Assembly (NCBI GenBank): GCA_021234155.1
Contig: JAJEKV010000124.1
Location: 1,054,001 to 1,118,000, forward strand
Source of the DNA: Isoetes taiwanensis
Taxonomy: Eukaryota > Streptophyta > Lycopodiopsida > Isoetales > Isoetaceae
DNA length: 64,000 nucleotides
Direction: 5' to 3'
Each line of letters begins with the position of its first letter. Within the stretch, counting starts at the first letter, position 1. Below the pieces are notes generated by a model that saw only the letters and a list, made by a program, of their open reading frames with translations, was not told the DNA's origin and ran no database searches. Positions 35,150-45,905 of the stretch are shown here, piece after piece. A program made the translations under genes and the position numbers.

Positions 35150-35510
35150 TCTAAAGTGCCCCCTAAAATGAGCGAGCGATCTCATCCCAGGGGGCACCTT
35201 AGATACAACAAACAGGACAAGCAAAAGAGACTAAGCCAGCCAGGATCTTGTTTTATGTCGGGCTTACTCCCTTTTCGAGTTTCCTGCTTGATGTATCTAA
35301 TTCGCCACCTGAGTGAGCGATGTCATCCTAGGGGGCAAATTAGATACATCAAACAGAAAACGAAGGAGACTAAGCCAGGCTTACTCCCTTTTCGAGTTTC
35401 CTGTTTGCTGATCTAATTCGCCACCTAAAATGAGTGAGCGACCTCATCCTAAGGGGCAAATTAGATACAGGGACAAACGAAAGAGACTAAGCCAGGGTGA
35501 AAGATTAGGA
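35150..35510. repeat. Three tandem ~140 bp repeats, each with a hairpin
   Basis: Each unit has an inverted repeat. The clearest is GTGCCCCCT ... ATGAG ... CTCAT ... AGGGGGCAC at 35156-35203, followed by AGATACAACAAACAGG and AGAGACTAAGCCAG. Later copies change GTGCCCC to TTCGCC with matching changes on the other arm. The copies begin near 35156, 35297 and 35411. They occupy a likely intron of the minus-strand gene. Confidence 0.75.
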
Positions 35511-35744
35511 AGTCCACTAATCCTAATTGGCATCTGTCCCTTACATCAGGCCCTTAGCATGTAAACTAAGCTACCTATAAGTGCTCACCTGTAAGTGCCT
35601 CAGTAGCTTGAAGTTCCTTTTGATCCTCCCTACTCACACCTAAGGCTTGTACCCATGCTGTAGAAAATTCATGACAGCAATTCTCAATGCAACAGTGATT
35701 ACAAATCCTGCAAAGTGAACGCAAATTTGTCAATGAGAATACAA

Positions 35745-36395
35745 TTATACTAAGCACTTCAGGAATTTTGTTATGAAGTACCTCAAGAGGCCGAAAGCGG
35801 ACATGGAAGATGGTATTGGTGACCGATTCAAAGAATCAAAGTTGGTAGTGGTTTCCCCATCCACCGGAGGATCTTGCCACGAGAATGGACAGCCACTACC
35901 ATAATCTTCAGCCTTATTAAGGTCCGGAAGTAGTGGATCCAAGACAAATAAAGGAAGACGGCCCTTGCAAGACGAAACCTCTCTAACCTTGGTTCCAAAG
36001 ACTTTCAATGCCGTTGTGTCTCGCTTTCCCCGGCCGACAGCCAGATTAAGCTCCTCGATTTTTGTCTGCTCAAGTTCTGGTAATAGTTCCTTCAGCTCAG
36101 CCTCTGTATCTTGGCATATAGCCCGAATACCGTCTGCACGACTTGGTTTATCCTTAATCATTCCTTCCCATTTTTTTAAATCTTTATTCATCTTCTGGCC
36201 CGGAACTCAAGTTCTTTGAACCTTCATTTGTAGCACCTGAAGGCTTTGATCACAAGTTTGCAACCTTGCCTTACACTGAATCACTTCTGATCTTGTAGAG
36301 TTGATCCCTTCTCCCAGTGTCCTGTTGAATTCAACTGGAAAGTAATCCAAGGTTAGTACCACATGACACAACAGGCACCACTTTACACACCACAA
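35745..36395 (-). pseudogene. Coiled-coil segment, frameshifted
   Basis: The minus strand carries two coiled-coil-like frames. 36320-36207 has STRSEVIQCKARLQTCDQSL and then QVLQMKVQ. 36191-35745 has MNKDLKKWEGMIKDK, EAELKELLPELEQTKIEELN, then a segment ending in SSMSAFGLLR at a donor-like site. The two halves would join as one helix if a single-base shift near 36195-36215 is allowed, so the gene is probably broken here. No enzymatic domain. Likely an oligomerisation part of the minus-strand transposon gene. Confidence 0.4.
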
Positions 36396-36990
36396 ACTCC
36401 ATCATGACAAACTTTGCACCACAAATGGCGTCATATTCACCACATGTGGTGTGGCATGTGGCACCAAACTGGTGCCACATGCCACACCACATATGGCACC
36501 ACAATGCACCCAAGGCACCACATATGGCAATCCATTACTTCGCACCACAAATGGCGTCAAAGACACCACATGTGGTGCAAAATGTGGATCCATAGTGGTG
36601 CCACATTAGACACCACATGTGGCACCACAATGCACAGAAGGCACCACATCCGGCAGGCATCCACCACCCCATATGTGGCAGATAGCATGGTGCAATATTT
36701 AGCGCAAAGCGCTTGGCACCACATATGGCGCATAATCCACCATTCACAAGTATCACCATATCTAACATCACATATGACACTAAGTATAGAAACATATGGA
36801 AGCCAATTCACTATTCAGATAAGGTACCACGTTTGGTACTATATGTGACACTACATATGCTACAAACTACATTATTAACATATAATTGGCACCATATGAC
36901 TGTCCTGTAACACATTTGGAGCTACATACTGTGAACTGAAATTATCCACCACAACTCGAAACTAGAAGCACAAATTTCCTACACATAACT
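36360..36990. repeat. CACCACATGTGGTG palindrome array
   Basis: Dense CACCACA-type units in both orientations over 600 bp, including the perfect palindrome CACCACATGTGGTG near 36438 and long inverted pairs such as GTGGCACCA/TGGTGCCAC near 36460-36480. The motif family matches the arrays at 22377 and 31846. Frames on both strands across it are artefacts. The array sits inside the minus-strand gene group, so it is intronic or marks the junction of two elements. Confidence 0.8.
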
Positions 36991-37084
36991 TACAACACAC
37001 CCAAATGAAGAAGTAAGTGGTGTACCTGATTGTTCAAGCTTGCTAGACCTTGCTGGAACATAACAGTTCCAATATTAAATTGCA

Positions 37085-37682
37085 TCATATGGTGGTTCCA
37101 GAAGAAGAGGGTTGAAAAGTACCTATTTTTTTAGTGATTTTCCCCGAGATTCTTCTTACAGCTTGAGGAGGCTTGAATTGTGGCCTAGTCATTTCAAGAG
37201 AGGAAGCATCATCTGTGGCATGTTGCTCTGCTTCCTCACTATTTGAAATGCTTGCATGCTTCCTCTTACGTTGGGACGGATAGGCTTGAATTTTTTCTCT
37301 TAAATGTTGCCGAAAACTCAACCGGGTTTATTTCTTTTCCTTTTGTGTGAAGGTAATACGCAACAGCCATAGTCTGTGAGGCCATGCCTCCCCAGGCACA
37401 CTTCCTGCCTGTGATTTTTTTGTAAAGGCACATATATTCATTATACATCTCCTTGCTCATATTCTTCAACCTGCATGATGAAACAAAATAATATTCTAAA
37501 CAACAGAGAATCATGGGCATCCCCGAATCTAGAATGCAACCCACCGTAAGTGGGATTTTCCTAATACTTTCGGTCCCCAAACGGACTTCGATTTCTTCTT
37601 GTGTGGCGTAATGCTTTTCTTGCCGTACATTTCCTTGTAGGTGTATCCCGTGGCATTCAAGTCCCAGATGATCGTCAGCCAT
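37085..37682 (-). CDS. Unknown N-terminal exons of a minus-strand gene
   Basis: An exon from ATG 37682 reads MADDHLGLECHGIHLQGNV, then TQEEIEVRLGTESIRKIPLT, up to a GT donor near 37544. A second exon after a CATGCAG acceptor (about 37470) reads KNMSKEMYNEYMCLYKKITG, then CAWGGMASQTMAVAYYLHTK, to about 37330. A third (37321-37085) has a basic stretch QRKRKHASISN. Splice sites and protein-like composition support a real gene, but I recognise no family. It is the likely 5' end of the gene group that continues to the HAD and Ulp1 exons. Confidence 0.45.
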
Positions 37683-37709
37683 TTAAGTGATCGATCTTCT
37701 TGCCGTAAA

Positions 37710-37834
37710 ATCAGAAATGGTCTTGCCGGGATTAAGGGAGCGTGATCAGAGTTTTTGAGGGAAAATGAAAATTCAGAATCAGAAATGGTCTTGCCGGATT
37801 AAGGGAGCGTGATCAGAGTTTTTGAGGGAAAATG
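37710..37834. repeat. 69-bp direct duplication upstream of 37682 start
   Basis: Two copies of a segment running from ATCAGAAATGGTCTTGCCGG to TTTTTGAGGGAAAATGA, period 69, just 5' of the minus-strand gene start. Possibly duplicated promoter DNA. Confidence 0.75.
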
Positions 37835-38340
37835 ATCGAGTACATTGCTGAATAAGCCTGAATAAGACTGAAAGGACAAAATTTTGAATAAGTAATCATG
37901 TGTATTTTTGAAAAAATAACTGCCTCTCCCACTACAAATTCGGTAGTTCCCACCACACTTAGCACCCAAAAATGTGGTGCTAAAATGCACGTTTTTGTTC
38001 CACTACAACATGCTTTCACCCATGCAGGCATGAATAAACTTATCTCTTATTAGGGCCTTGGGACTAGAACATGTATGCACTGAAGTTCTCCAGGCAATGC
38101 TTCCATGGGTAATTACAACAATTCGTTTAGAGGAAGAACAAACCACAAAAATGGGAACATGGCGCTAGGCTACACGCCATACTATGTTCCATAAATGGCT
38201 GAGTGCTTTGTGGAAAGATACACTAGCTGCATCAATTAATGATGTGGGGGTGAAATCTGAAGCCATGGCACTTGATTAAATTGTAACTTGAAATATTTCC
38301 AGAATATAATCTGTGCATAATTTAGTTCAACATTTCATGC

Positions 38341-39334
38341 AGGCGATGATGTTTTTTGCAAGCTGTGTGATTTGCTGCAAAAATGTCCAATGGATATTGA
38401 CAATCCTAGAGACTTTAATGTGGAAGAAAGATTAAATCTAGAAATGTCAAAGGCACATACTAGCACTTCAAATGAGGTGCTAGAATCTCTGATGCAGGAT
38501 GACATCACTACTAAGGTAATCATGCCTGACTTCAAAGTATTGAAGGCACTCCATTAACATGACGTCTTTTGTGTTTAATAGGATTATGCCCTTCGAAGAA
38601 GTCTACTATGAACCTTCATGTGTTTTGGATCAAGAGAAAGTGGTATTTATATCTTATTTGAGGGAATAGGCACTAAGAAACTAATCAGGGACTATGGAGA
38701 GGAACTTGAGCATGTCATTGCAAATAATGGTGGGTAGGGGGTTGATGGTAAGGGAGTGAATAAAGATGTTGTGTAATACAAAACCTATAGTAAAGCAACG
38801 AAAATCTGAGAGTCTTGTATGGAGGCTCATAACCATGATTCATACTGAATTGAGAAGCGTTGAACAAGATCAGAGGAACTCAGGTTCAAGGACAGATGAT
38901 GTAGCAGACGAAAGGTTGTTATTTCTTTTAGTGCATATATGTTATCCATTCGGTGAACTTCTAATAATGCATTTGTTTTGCATAACACGACTCTTCTTAT
39001 ATATGAATTTCTGACACTACTTTTCCGACTTGTGTTGTATCCAAGTTATTGCACGAATGCTTTGTTGTTATTTACCAAGGATAGGGAAACAATGAGGCTA
39101 ACGTTGAATGCGATTACGAAATTAATAAGCATGGGGCCCCATCTCCGGATGTCTAGGCAATGCGCCAGACAGCCGACAAATCTTACACCCACGTCCATTC
39201 CAAATAGTTCTCCAGCATGTTATGATTTTGTTGTATTCCATGTTTTGCTGAATAACTTGAACAGATGTTGGGAGGATGCTTTCAGGCCCATATATGACTG
39301 GCTGAATCATGCAGGACAAAAAGGAACATTGTAA
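38341..39334 (+). pseudogene. Unassigned spliced gene fragment
   Basis: Plus-strand frames look coding. After a CATGCAG acceptor, 38344-38515 reads DDVFCKLCDLLQKCPMDIDN and then a helical segment to QDDITTK. 38660-38760 reads GIGTKKLIRDYGEELEHVIA. 38790-38915 reads SESLVWRLITMIHTELRSVE. 39085-39334 reads ETMRLTLNAITKLISMGPHL and continues to a stop. Frames shift between the pieces and I recognise no domain. It could be the remains of a host gene or a transposon accessory gene. Confidence 0.3.
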
Positions 39335-39339
39335 ATTAC

Positions 39340-40224
39340 CCAAAAAGATTACAAAAAAGCAGGCTCATGGGCACCTACATTGCAGTTTGAAGCATTGTTA
39401 TAGGAAAACCCTCCAGCAACTACATGGCAAGCTTGGCAACCAAGATTTGCAACACCACAATTTTATTTCAAGAAAAACTTGTAAATAGTTCCTCCACATA
39501 ATAACCAACCCTAACAACACTGCTATTATAATTACTACCTAGCAACAATATGTTTTTACACTGAAACCCCAGAGTCCATGTCCAGATCCTAGTCCAAAAG
39601 AAGCTCAACATCTAAGGAGGAGTTAGTAATGCAAATGGCTACCATCACCTTTGCAAAACGTCAATGTCTTAAAATAGCAACTTGATTGATTGTAAAAACA
39701 TAACTTTTAAGTATAATTTAAGCCACTTCACCCTCCGGCCATGGAAGACAACCCTCTGCGCAACACCTTGTTTCGTGTAGTCTCAAATACCAAAGGGCAT
39801 TTTTATTGGTTAAAGACATTGCTATTTTTGAGCCCATTTTCGAGCCCTGGCCCACATCCGATATTTACAACGATGGATTAGATAGGGCCAAGGCATTTTG
39901 CATGCGCCGAGGCATTTAAAATAATTGAATTGAATGTTTTTTTACTGCCCGAGTTAAAGAGAGAATTTAGATTATCCATAAATTAAATGTGCAAAATAGG
40001 GAGATTTGAATTATCCATAATTAAATGTATATACAGTACAGAGTAAATGTTGCGCGTAAAAACGCATGGAATGGAAGTCGAGGAACGATTGTTTTGCTTC
40101 CTTGCCGATCGTGAATTAAAGCGTGGGTTCTCGTATTTTTGCAACTCTAGGAACAGGCTTTTGATTTAGAGCTGCATTGCAGTAGGGTTTATAAAATTTT
40201 GGCAAGGCTTTACAATTTTTACAA
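39340..40224. promoter_or_regulatory. Upstream region of the UBR7-like gene
   Basis: No gene is seen. The stretch immediately 5' of the UBR7 start is AT-rich with an unremarkable leader (ATG context acaaATGAG). No TATA box could be assigned with confidence. Confidence 0.4.
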
Positions 40225-41886
40225 ATGAGTGAATTAGCCTTTGACGAGGAGGAGGAGGAGGAGGAGTTGGTTACCATCGATGAATATTTTGATATGATAG
40301 ATGCAAAGGAACTGGTAGGATTGTCGATTTGAATTGTTTCTGGATTGTCAAATTAGGGTTCAAATTAGTTAAGTTTTGTTTGATTCTAGAAATAAGTACG
40401 AGCTTGTGCTTGGTGAAGATGTCAAATCAGGGTTCAAAATAGTTAAGTTTTGTTTGACTGTAGAATTACGAGCTTGTGCTTGGTGAAGATGGAGGACAAG
40501 TATGCACTTACAACAAAGGATACATGACTCGCCAAGCTGTGTTTTCCTGTCTCACATGCACTCCTCATGGCAAAGCTGGAGTATGTACAGCGTGTGCCTT
40601 AGATTGTCATGACGGGCATCAGGTATACATCCTACTCTAATCAGTTATGCTCTTCATGATCATTTAACTTAGTCTTTCTTAGTATTGCATATGAGCTGCC
40701 TTGAGTATGTTCTGAGGCCTTTTGTCCTGTCTTCAGGTGGTTGAGCTGTGGTTGAAACGAAAATTTAGATGTGATTGTGGGAATAGTAAATTTAATGGCG
40801 TGGAATGCAGACTTTACAAGAACAAGGATAGCGAGAATCATAGCAATGCTTACAACCAGAACTTCCTTGGAAAGTATTGCAGGTGCCATCATGAAGTGCC
40901 AGATCTTACAGAAATGCTACAATGTTGCATCTGTGAGGATTGGTTTCATGAGGGCCATTTGAGGCTCAGTTATCTAGAGGAGGTATGTAACTATCACGTC
41001 ATGTATGATATGCATTTGTATTTATCATACTTATGATTGTAGCCCGAAGATCATTTTCATCCCAAGGTGTGATTTGAGATATGTGAGCTATTTAATTTGA
41101 TTGCTGAATTTGTTTCAGCTCTTAGCAAGTTTTATTCTCATATCCAGGTACCAAGGGATAAGGATGGGGGCCTTGCATTCGATGAACTTATTTGTCCCAG
41201 ATGTGCAAACTCATGCACGTTCCTGTCCTGCTATCCTGAGATTCTTATCCAGCCACTTATCCTTAATATACACGAATCTGGATTGGTCAATGGAAGTTGT
41301 CAAAATGTAAAATTTACAGAGGAAAAATCACAAGAGACTTCAGCCTTGACTATTGAATCTGGAAAAGCTGTGAGTGTTCAAGATGCAACTTGCAAGCTGA
41401 AGAGTGGTATTAAGACTCTACCTTTAGTTGGGAAAAAGGGTATTTTTCTTGACAGGTTCTGGAGAAACAAGCTTTGTCAATGTCCTGATTGTCAAAAAAT
41501 GTATGAGTCTCGGAAGCTAACATTCTTACTGGATCCCGAGGACACTATTTACGAATATGAGAAAAAAGCAAAAGAGAGGCGGGCTGAGAAACTAAAACGC
41601 GCTGAGGAAGCAGAGGTAGCATTTTTTGAAAAACTAGGCCATATTGAGAAAATGGAGCTCCTATATGCGTATAATGACGTGAAAGAAAGCTTGAAAGCTT
41701 TCCTGGTGAGTACTTCAGATTAGGAAGGTTTATGCATCTTTTTTCTGATCTTGGTTTGTCTTTGATATATCCTACTTAAATATTTAACAGCACGGGTTTC
41801 AAGAATCTGGACGAGCATTAACTTGTGCAGATGTGCATGAATGTTTTGAGAAGCGTAAGAAGAAACGACAGAGAGCCTTCCAGTGA
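40225..41886 (+). CDS. UBR7: UBR7-type E3 ubiquitin ligase (UBR box + PHD), intact
   Basis: Five exons, all in phase 0: 40225-40314, 40464-40622, 40737-40982, 41148-41705 and 41791-41886 (stop TGA), giving 382 residues. All introns are GT..AG. There is an acidic N-terminus (DEEEEEEEELVTIDEY), then a UBR-box zinc fold (residues ~41-110: VCTYNKGYMTRQAVFSCLTC, CDCGNSKFNGVEC) that in this family recognises N-degrons. A PHD-type finger follows (~131-205: YCRCHHE, MLQCCICEDWFHEGHL, ICPRCANSC). The C-terminal half has FWRNKLCQCPDCQKMYESRK, DPEDTIYEYEKKAKERRAEK and a basic end (KRKKKRQRAFQ). This matches plant putative E3 ligase UBR7, which is usually about 450 aa; the middle linker is shorter here. 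It is the only clearly functional host gene in the window, and its introns are compact (85-165 nt). Confidence 0.92.
40347..40490 (+). repeat. 74-bp tandem duplication across UBR7 intron 1/exon 2
   Basis: Copy 1 is 40347-40420 and copy 2 is 40421-40490. The unit runs from GTCAAATTAGGGTTCAAA through the branch/acceptor region into the start of exon 2 (GAGCTTGTGCTTGGTGAAGA). Only copy 2 continues into the exon. Copy 1 therefore carries a duplicate acceptor and a truncated exon start, a potential decoy. Confidence 0.85.
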
Positions 41887-42352
41887 TTGTTAATTCAGAA
41901 TTTGGGAGAAATTCGATTCCATCCACATAAACTTTTAAACACGGAGAAGAATCACGGATGAAACACGGAGAAGAATCAAGCTATTTCAATTTTGACGCTT
42001 TCAATTTAGTTCCCTTGCTATCACTTTTGTAGAATGCTACAAACTAACTTGGTTGCCATATTCATGCCAAGTCTCGGAGTTAGCCCCTCGGTTCAAATTA
42101 ACCTCCAGAATCAAAAGGAATGAAAAATGAAGAAAACAAAAAATTATGTTAGATGAGCACCCTTGTAACATGTGTAGAGATTAGAAACTCTTTAGGGTGG
42201 GAATAGAAGCACTCCAAAATATGTTGTCGGAAAACACCACTACGATTGGCAATCTCGACAAGCCAATGTACATGGGCTTTTAAGTAGCATCAAATCCAGT
42301 CCATGCTGGCCCATGCTTTAAAATCTACAACGACACATCTTTTGGAAGAGGT

Positions 42353-42403
42353 AATTTTAAGGGACTGAAAATTTCGCCACGAAATTTTCAGTCCCTTAAA
42401 ATT
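42353..42403. repeat. Perfect 23-bp inverted repeat
   Basis: AATTTTAAGGGACTGAAAAT plus TTC pairs perfectly with its complement across a 5-nt loop (gccac). The CTTAAAATT and GACGAAATTT words recur at the far right edge of the window (63970-64000), so this may be one end or a relic of a MITE family. Confidence 0.85.
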
Positions 42404-43116
42404 CCTTGACGAAATTTTGATCAGCTTCAGATTTAGCCCGTTCGTGAGCAGATCTTCATATCTATAGCAGTTTCTAGCCTTTAATTTTGTTTCTTGAGTT
42501 TCATCACTGATTTTCCCTTTCGATTCAGGCCTTGTCTATGGAGCCAGATGCATAAAACAAGCCTGGCTATGGCCTCCGGTGTCTGCCTGTTCTTATGAAT
42601 GGTGGCTTGCCATGTGCTGGCCCTCCGGAAAAATAAACATAAAAGCATCGATTCGACCTTGTCCAACGGGTTCTGGCAGATGCAATTTTTAGGGCCTCTG
42701 GGAGGGAGGCATCAAAAAACCCCGACACTACATCGACAGAAATTTCATTGCTTAAAACCTCATGCAGTTAATCAAGGTGATCAAAATTTCGTCTATTAGA
42801 TTTGTGATGCAAGCCTTAAAATCTACAAATTGATGACCCATCTTTTGGCATAGCCTATTAGATTTGTGTGATTCTTCACATATGACAAATCAAATGCATG
42901 CAGAATCTAAGACTATAGATTTATGTGCTTCACATACGAAAAATTATAATACATGCAGAATCTAGGGGGAATTTTTTTTTTAGGTTTTTTGAAACATGTT
43001 TTTTGAGTTTTTATGGAATATTCTTAATATTTCAAGAATCGACAGGATACAATGTTTGCCTGCAAAAGGGACAGCACCTTGCACCGTAGACTTAAACAAC
43101 CTAATCATAAAACAAC

Positions 43117-43254
43117 GTTGGTATCTAGATAATAACAACATTTAATAATATAAACAAGAAGAATTGGAGAATTACACCTAGAGTTGTTGGTATCTAGATA
43201 ATAACAACATTTAATAATATAAACAAGAAGAATTGGAGAATTACACCTAGAAAG
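43117..43254. repeat. 69-bp perfect tandem duplication
   Basis: Two head-to-tail copies beginning GTTGGTATCTAGATAATAAC, period 69. The copies appear identical, so the event is recent. Confidence 0.9.
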
Positions 43255-43650
43255 TAGACAGATCGATTACAGTATTAGAAAATCCGAATAGCATAGTAAT
43301 TTATGTCACTGTAATAATTGCAGAGACTACACAGAGATATTTTATGTCAGATAATAATATTTTATGTCACTGTATAAATGACAGAGATATTTTATATTTT
43401 CAGATCAAGTATCTTCTTGTGCCTCGTCATCGATGTAAAGACATCATTTGCGTTTCTTTACTTTTTGCTCAATACTTGACATTGAGGACAACACTGTGGC
43501 ATGTTGTTTAGTTAGTTTTGGTTTAGATAGTTAATGTAAGCAAAAAATAGAAATATTAGCTCACTAACTAATCAGCTGGTTCTTCAATCACGATTGTGAT
43601 TATCTCATCCTCTTCCTTCAAATCCAGCTGCATAGAAGGAGCCCCTTCTG

Positions 43651-44553
43651 CTAATGGTTTTTTAATGTAGACATTCGAAGTGTTCTGACCACATCACAAA
43701 TATCAGCATCAAAATCCATTGCATAGCAATGCAGACCTCGGAGTGCGCAGACCTCAACCATAGACCCTGTACCTGTCAATAAATCCACGACATAATCACC
43801 ACAATCACATAGCAGTTGGAGTAAGAACTCGTTAAAGCGGGTGCTCTTCTTTAAATTATGCCGCAGTGAATGATGTTTTGTTGATCTCATTCTGTCACCT
43901 GGCCCTAAGTAATGCCTCAAAAGTTCACTGCTATAATCCAACTCATGTTGATTAAATACCTCCTTGGATTTAAATATCGGATTTGTGCCAGCTCTTTTGT
44001 AGAGAGATACTATCATCACATTTCTTGATAGAATACCGTATTTATCTTTATGAAAACTAAATGGTCTGTCCCCAATCAATTTGTATGATCTTCCTAGTTC
44101 AAGGTTCTTTTTTCTGGCTGCCTTTTGAAACTCAAAACTGCTAATGCACACTAACCATCCACTGTCATCCAAACAGAGTTCACCTAAACTGAAACATCCA
44201 TCTACTAGTTGTATGTCAAGTTTGTTCCAGTATGGTGTTTCGTTTGAGTCACTTCTTGTAGGCTCGTTTGTTGGCAGATCAACAAGAACCAAGTTAGCAC
44301 CCCAATCTCTGACTTTTCCATTCCTGTAGTACATGGATGATTTCTTGACTTCCTTTCCTAAATTTCTCAACGATGTGAACACTTCATGGCCGCCTAATGT
44401 TACAGCCCTAGAGACCACACATATATCTGCTTGGACAACTTGAAATTCAATATGGCATTCTTTTTGAACTTGTACAACATCAGACATATGCTTTCGTGGA
44501 GGTGTTTGATAATCGACAATAAGATCCTCTTCCTCATTTTCCTCATTAAACCA
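43651..44553 (-). CDS. Amino-methyltransferase-like (N6/N4 DNA MTase type)
   Basis: Open minus-strand frame to 44553 with an acidic lead-in (EENEEEDLIVDY). From the internal Met at 44487 it is 278 residues. VRDWGANLVLVDLPTNEP (residues 59-76) stands where amino-methyltransferases have the catalytic DPPY/NPPY motif. SLGELCLDDSGWLVCISS follows. Near the C-terminus, DYVVDLLTGTGSMVEVCALR then GLHCYAMDFDADICDVV (231-265) is the SAM-binding motif I with the acidic end of strand 2. Catalytic motif first and SAM motif last is the beta-type order of bacterial DNA adenine/N4-cytosine methylases. DLPT in place of DPPY casts doubt on activity. The frame is long and unbroken. A 5' exon is likely upstream. 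Unrelated SAM enzymes (such as RNA MTases) remain possible. Confidence 0.6.
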   Translation of the reverse strand, partial: WFNEENEEEDLIVDYQTPPRKHMSDVVQVQKECHIEFQVVQADICVVSRAVTLGGHEVFTSLRNLGKEVKKSSMYYRNGKVRDWGANLVLVDLPTNEPTRSDSNETPYWNKLDIQLVDGCFSLGELCLDDSGWLVCISSFEFQKAARKKNLELGRSYKLIGDRPFSFHKDKYGILSRNVMIVSLYKRAGTNPIFKSKEVFNQHELDYSSELLRHYLGPGDRMRSTKHHSLRHNLKKSTRFNEFLLQLLCDCGDYVVDLLTGTGSMVEVCALRGLHCYAMDFDADICDVVRTLRMSTLKNH

Positions 44554-44886
44554 TCATCCAATTAAATTGGGATTATGTCAACTCCAAAATCACGCCAACC
44601 TGCTATTGTCTTCTAGGGGGTTTTTGTTTTTTTTAATCTTTTTTTTTTGGACTTCAAAAATAACATAAGGTTGCGATTCACGTGTGACTTTTCATATGCG
44701 AATTGAAATATGCAGAAATGAAGAGCAAGTTGCTAACATAGATGAGACCAAAATTGCTTGCTCGATAGATGATAATATTAGGTTTGATAATAACAGATTG
44801 CATTATTTGCGAGGCAATTCCAGACTCGAAATTATCGATACATGGCACAAATATCATACAAAAATATCATATATTCCAATAAAACA

Positions 44887-45506
44887 TTAAGGGATCAATC
44901 CATGTTTTTCCACGTGTTTAACAAGGTGTGGTTCCATGTCAGCCGTTCTATCCAGTTCTGGGTACGAATCTAACACTTCACCCACCGTCATCCCCATAGC
45001 CAAATTATGCATAATAGACACAAACTTCACCGAAAAATCATCATGTCGAAAAGTTTTTGGATCGTAAGATGGTGGATTCGGGGGCCTATGTTTGATTGTA
45101 GAAGCATTTGAGAGCATCATCATCCACTATGATTATATCATCCTTATTCTCGATACCAAGTTCGGTCCATCATGTTACTCAAGTGTTTGATGAAGATAGG
45201 CTTGCCCGTTGGATCCTTGGGATTAGTGAACTTCACACATTTGTTCTCGTCCCAAAGGGTCAACCAATGTCTACGATTTCCCCGGTGCCTCCAAAGTATC
45301 CTTGATGTTCCTTAGTTCCATGGATGACCAAATACCAACTCGAAATAACCTGAATGCCTCGTCTAGCATCTCCTTCAAGTGCGGCCGCGGATAGATCCAC
45401 TTGGTGTTTGATTCTACTGGTGTCTGATGAAACTGTTCTCTAGCCACTTTATTTTTCGGAAAAGTCTTGCAAAGGACTCGCTTAGGTCGAACACCACAAC
45501 CTTCTT
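44887..45506 (-). pseudogene. Second FCP1/NIF-like HAD domain, decayed
   Basis: Across shifted minus-strand frames: KKVVVFDLS (motif I, Asp present, 45506 downward), VLCKTFPKNKVAREQF, WIYPRPHLKEMLDEAF then RLFRVGIWSS (motif II), LWDENKCVKFTNPKDPTGKP then IFIKHLSNM (Lys motif), DDIIIVDDDALKCF (motif IV) and a tail ending in HVEKHGLIP. It clearly belongs to the same family as the domain at 33683-34324. At least three frameshifts (after DLS, near 45290 and near 45130) disable it. It lies directly downstream of the ParB/methyltransferase gene on the same strand. Confidence 0.65.
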
Positions 45507-45905
45507 AGAAACGCAATGGAAGTTTGAAACATCAAACATGTATCCGGCAGACAAGATACGATAACACAAACAATACAAACGCCAGCCAAGCGTGATTTGA
45601 AATAGTCATAACCAAATCGCTTCGGCTGATTTAGTTTGACAACGAAAAATAATCAAAAGCACGCTTGGCGCGATTTAATTCAAAGGTAATACAAATTAAA
45701 TCACGCTGCGTGGCTTATTTCGTAAGGGCAAGGCCATACCTATCATCTTCGGTTTGTTGCCATCATCGGCGCCATTCTCCCCTTCGCCACCCTTAATCTT
45801 CGCTCTTCTTCCCCGACCGTTAGAATTGTTATTTTCTATTAGTTCCGGCCAAGGCCCTTCACAACCGACATTATTTTACTATTGATTTGGCAAACCTGTG
45901 AATCA

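Larger units (their letters stand above)
41890..43640. other. No supported gene; repeats only
   Basis: Contains the hairpin at 42353 and the duplication at 43117. Frames at 42481-42799 on both strands have no recognisable content. Confidence 0.55.

Noticed and set aside
36404-36848. Overlapping His/Cys/Trp-rich ORFs on both strands
   Set aside because: Open in several frames because of the palindromic CACCACATGTGGTG repeat; not genes.
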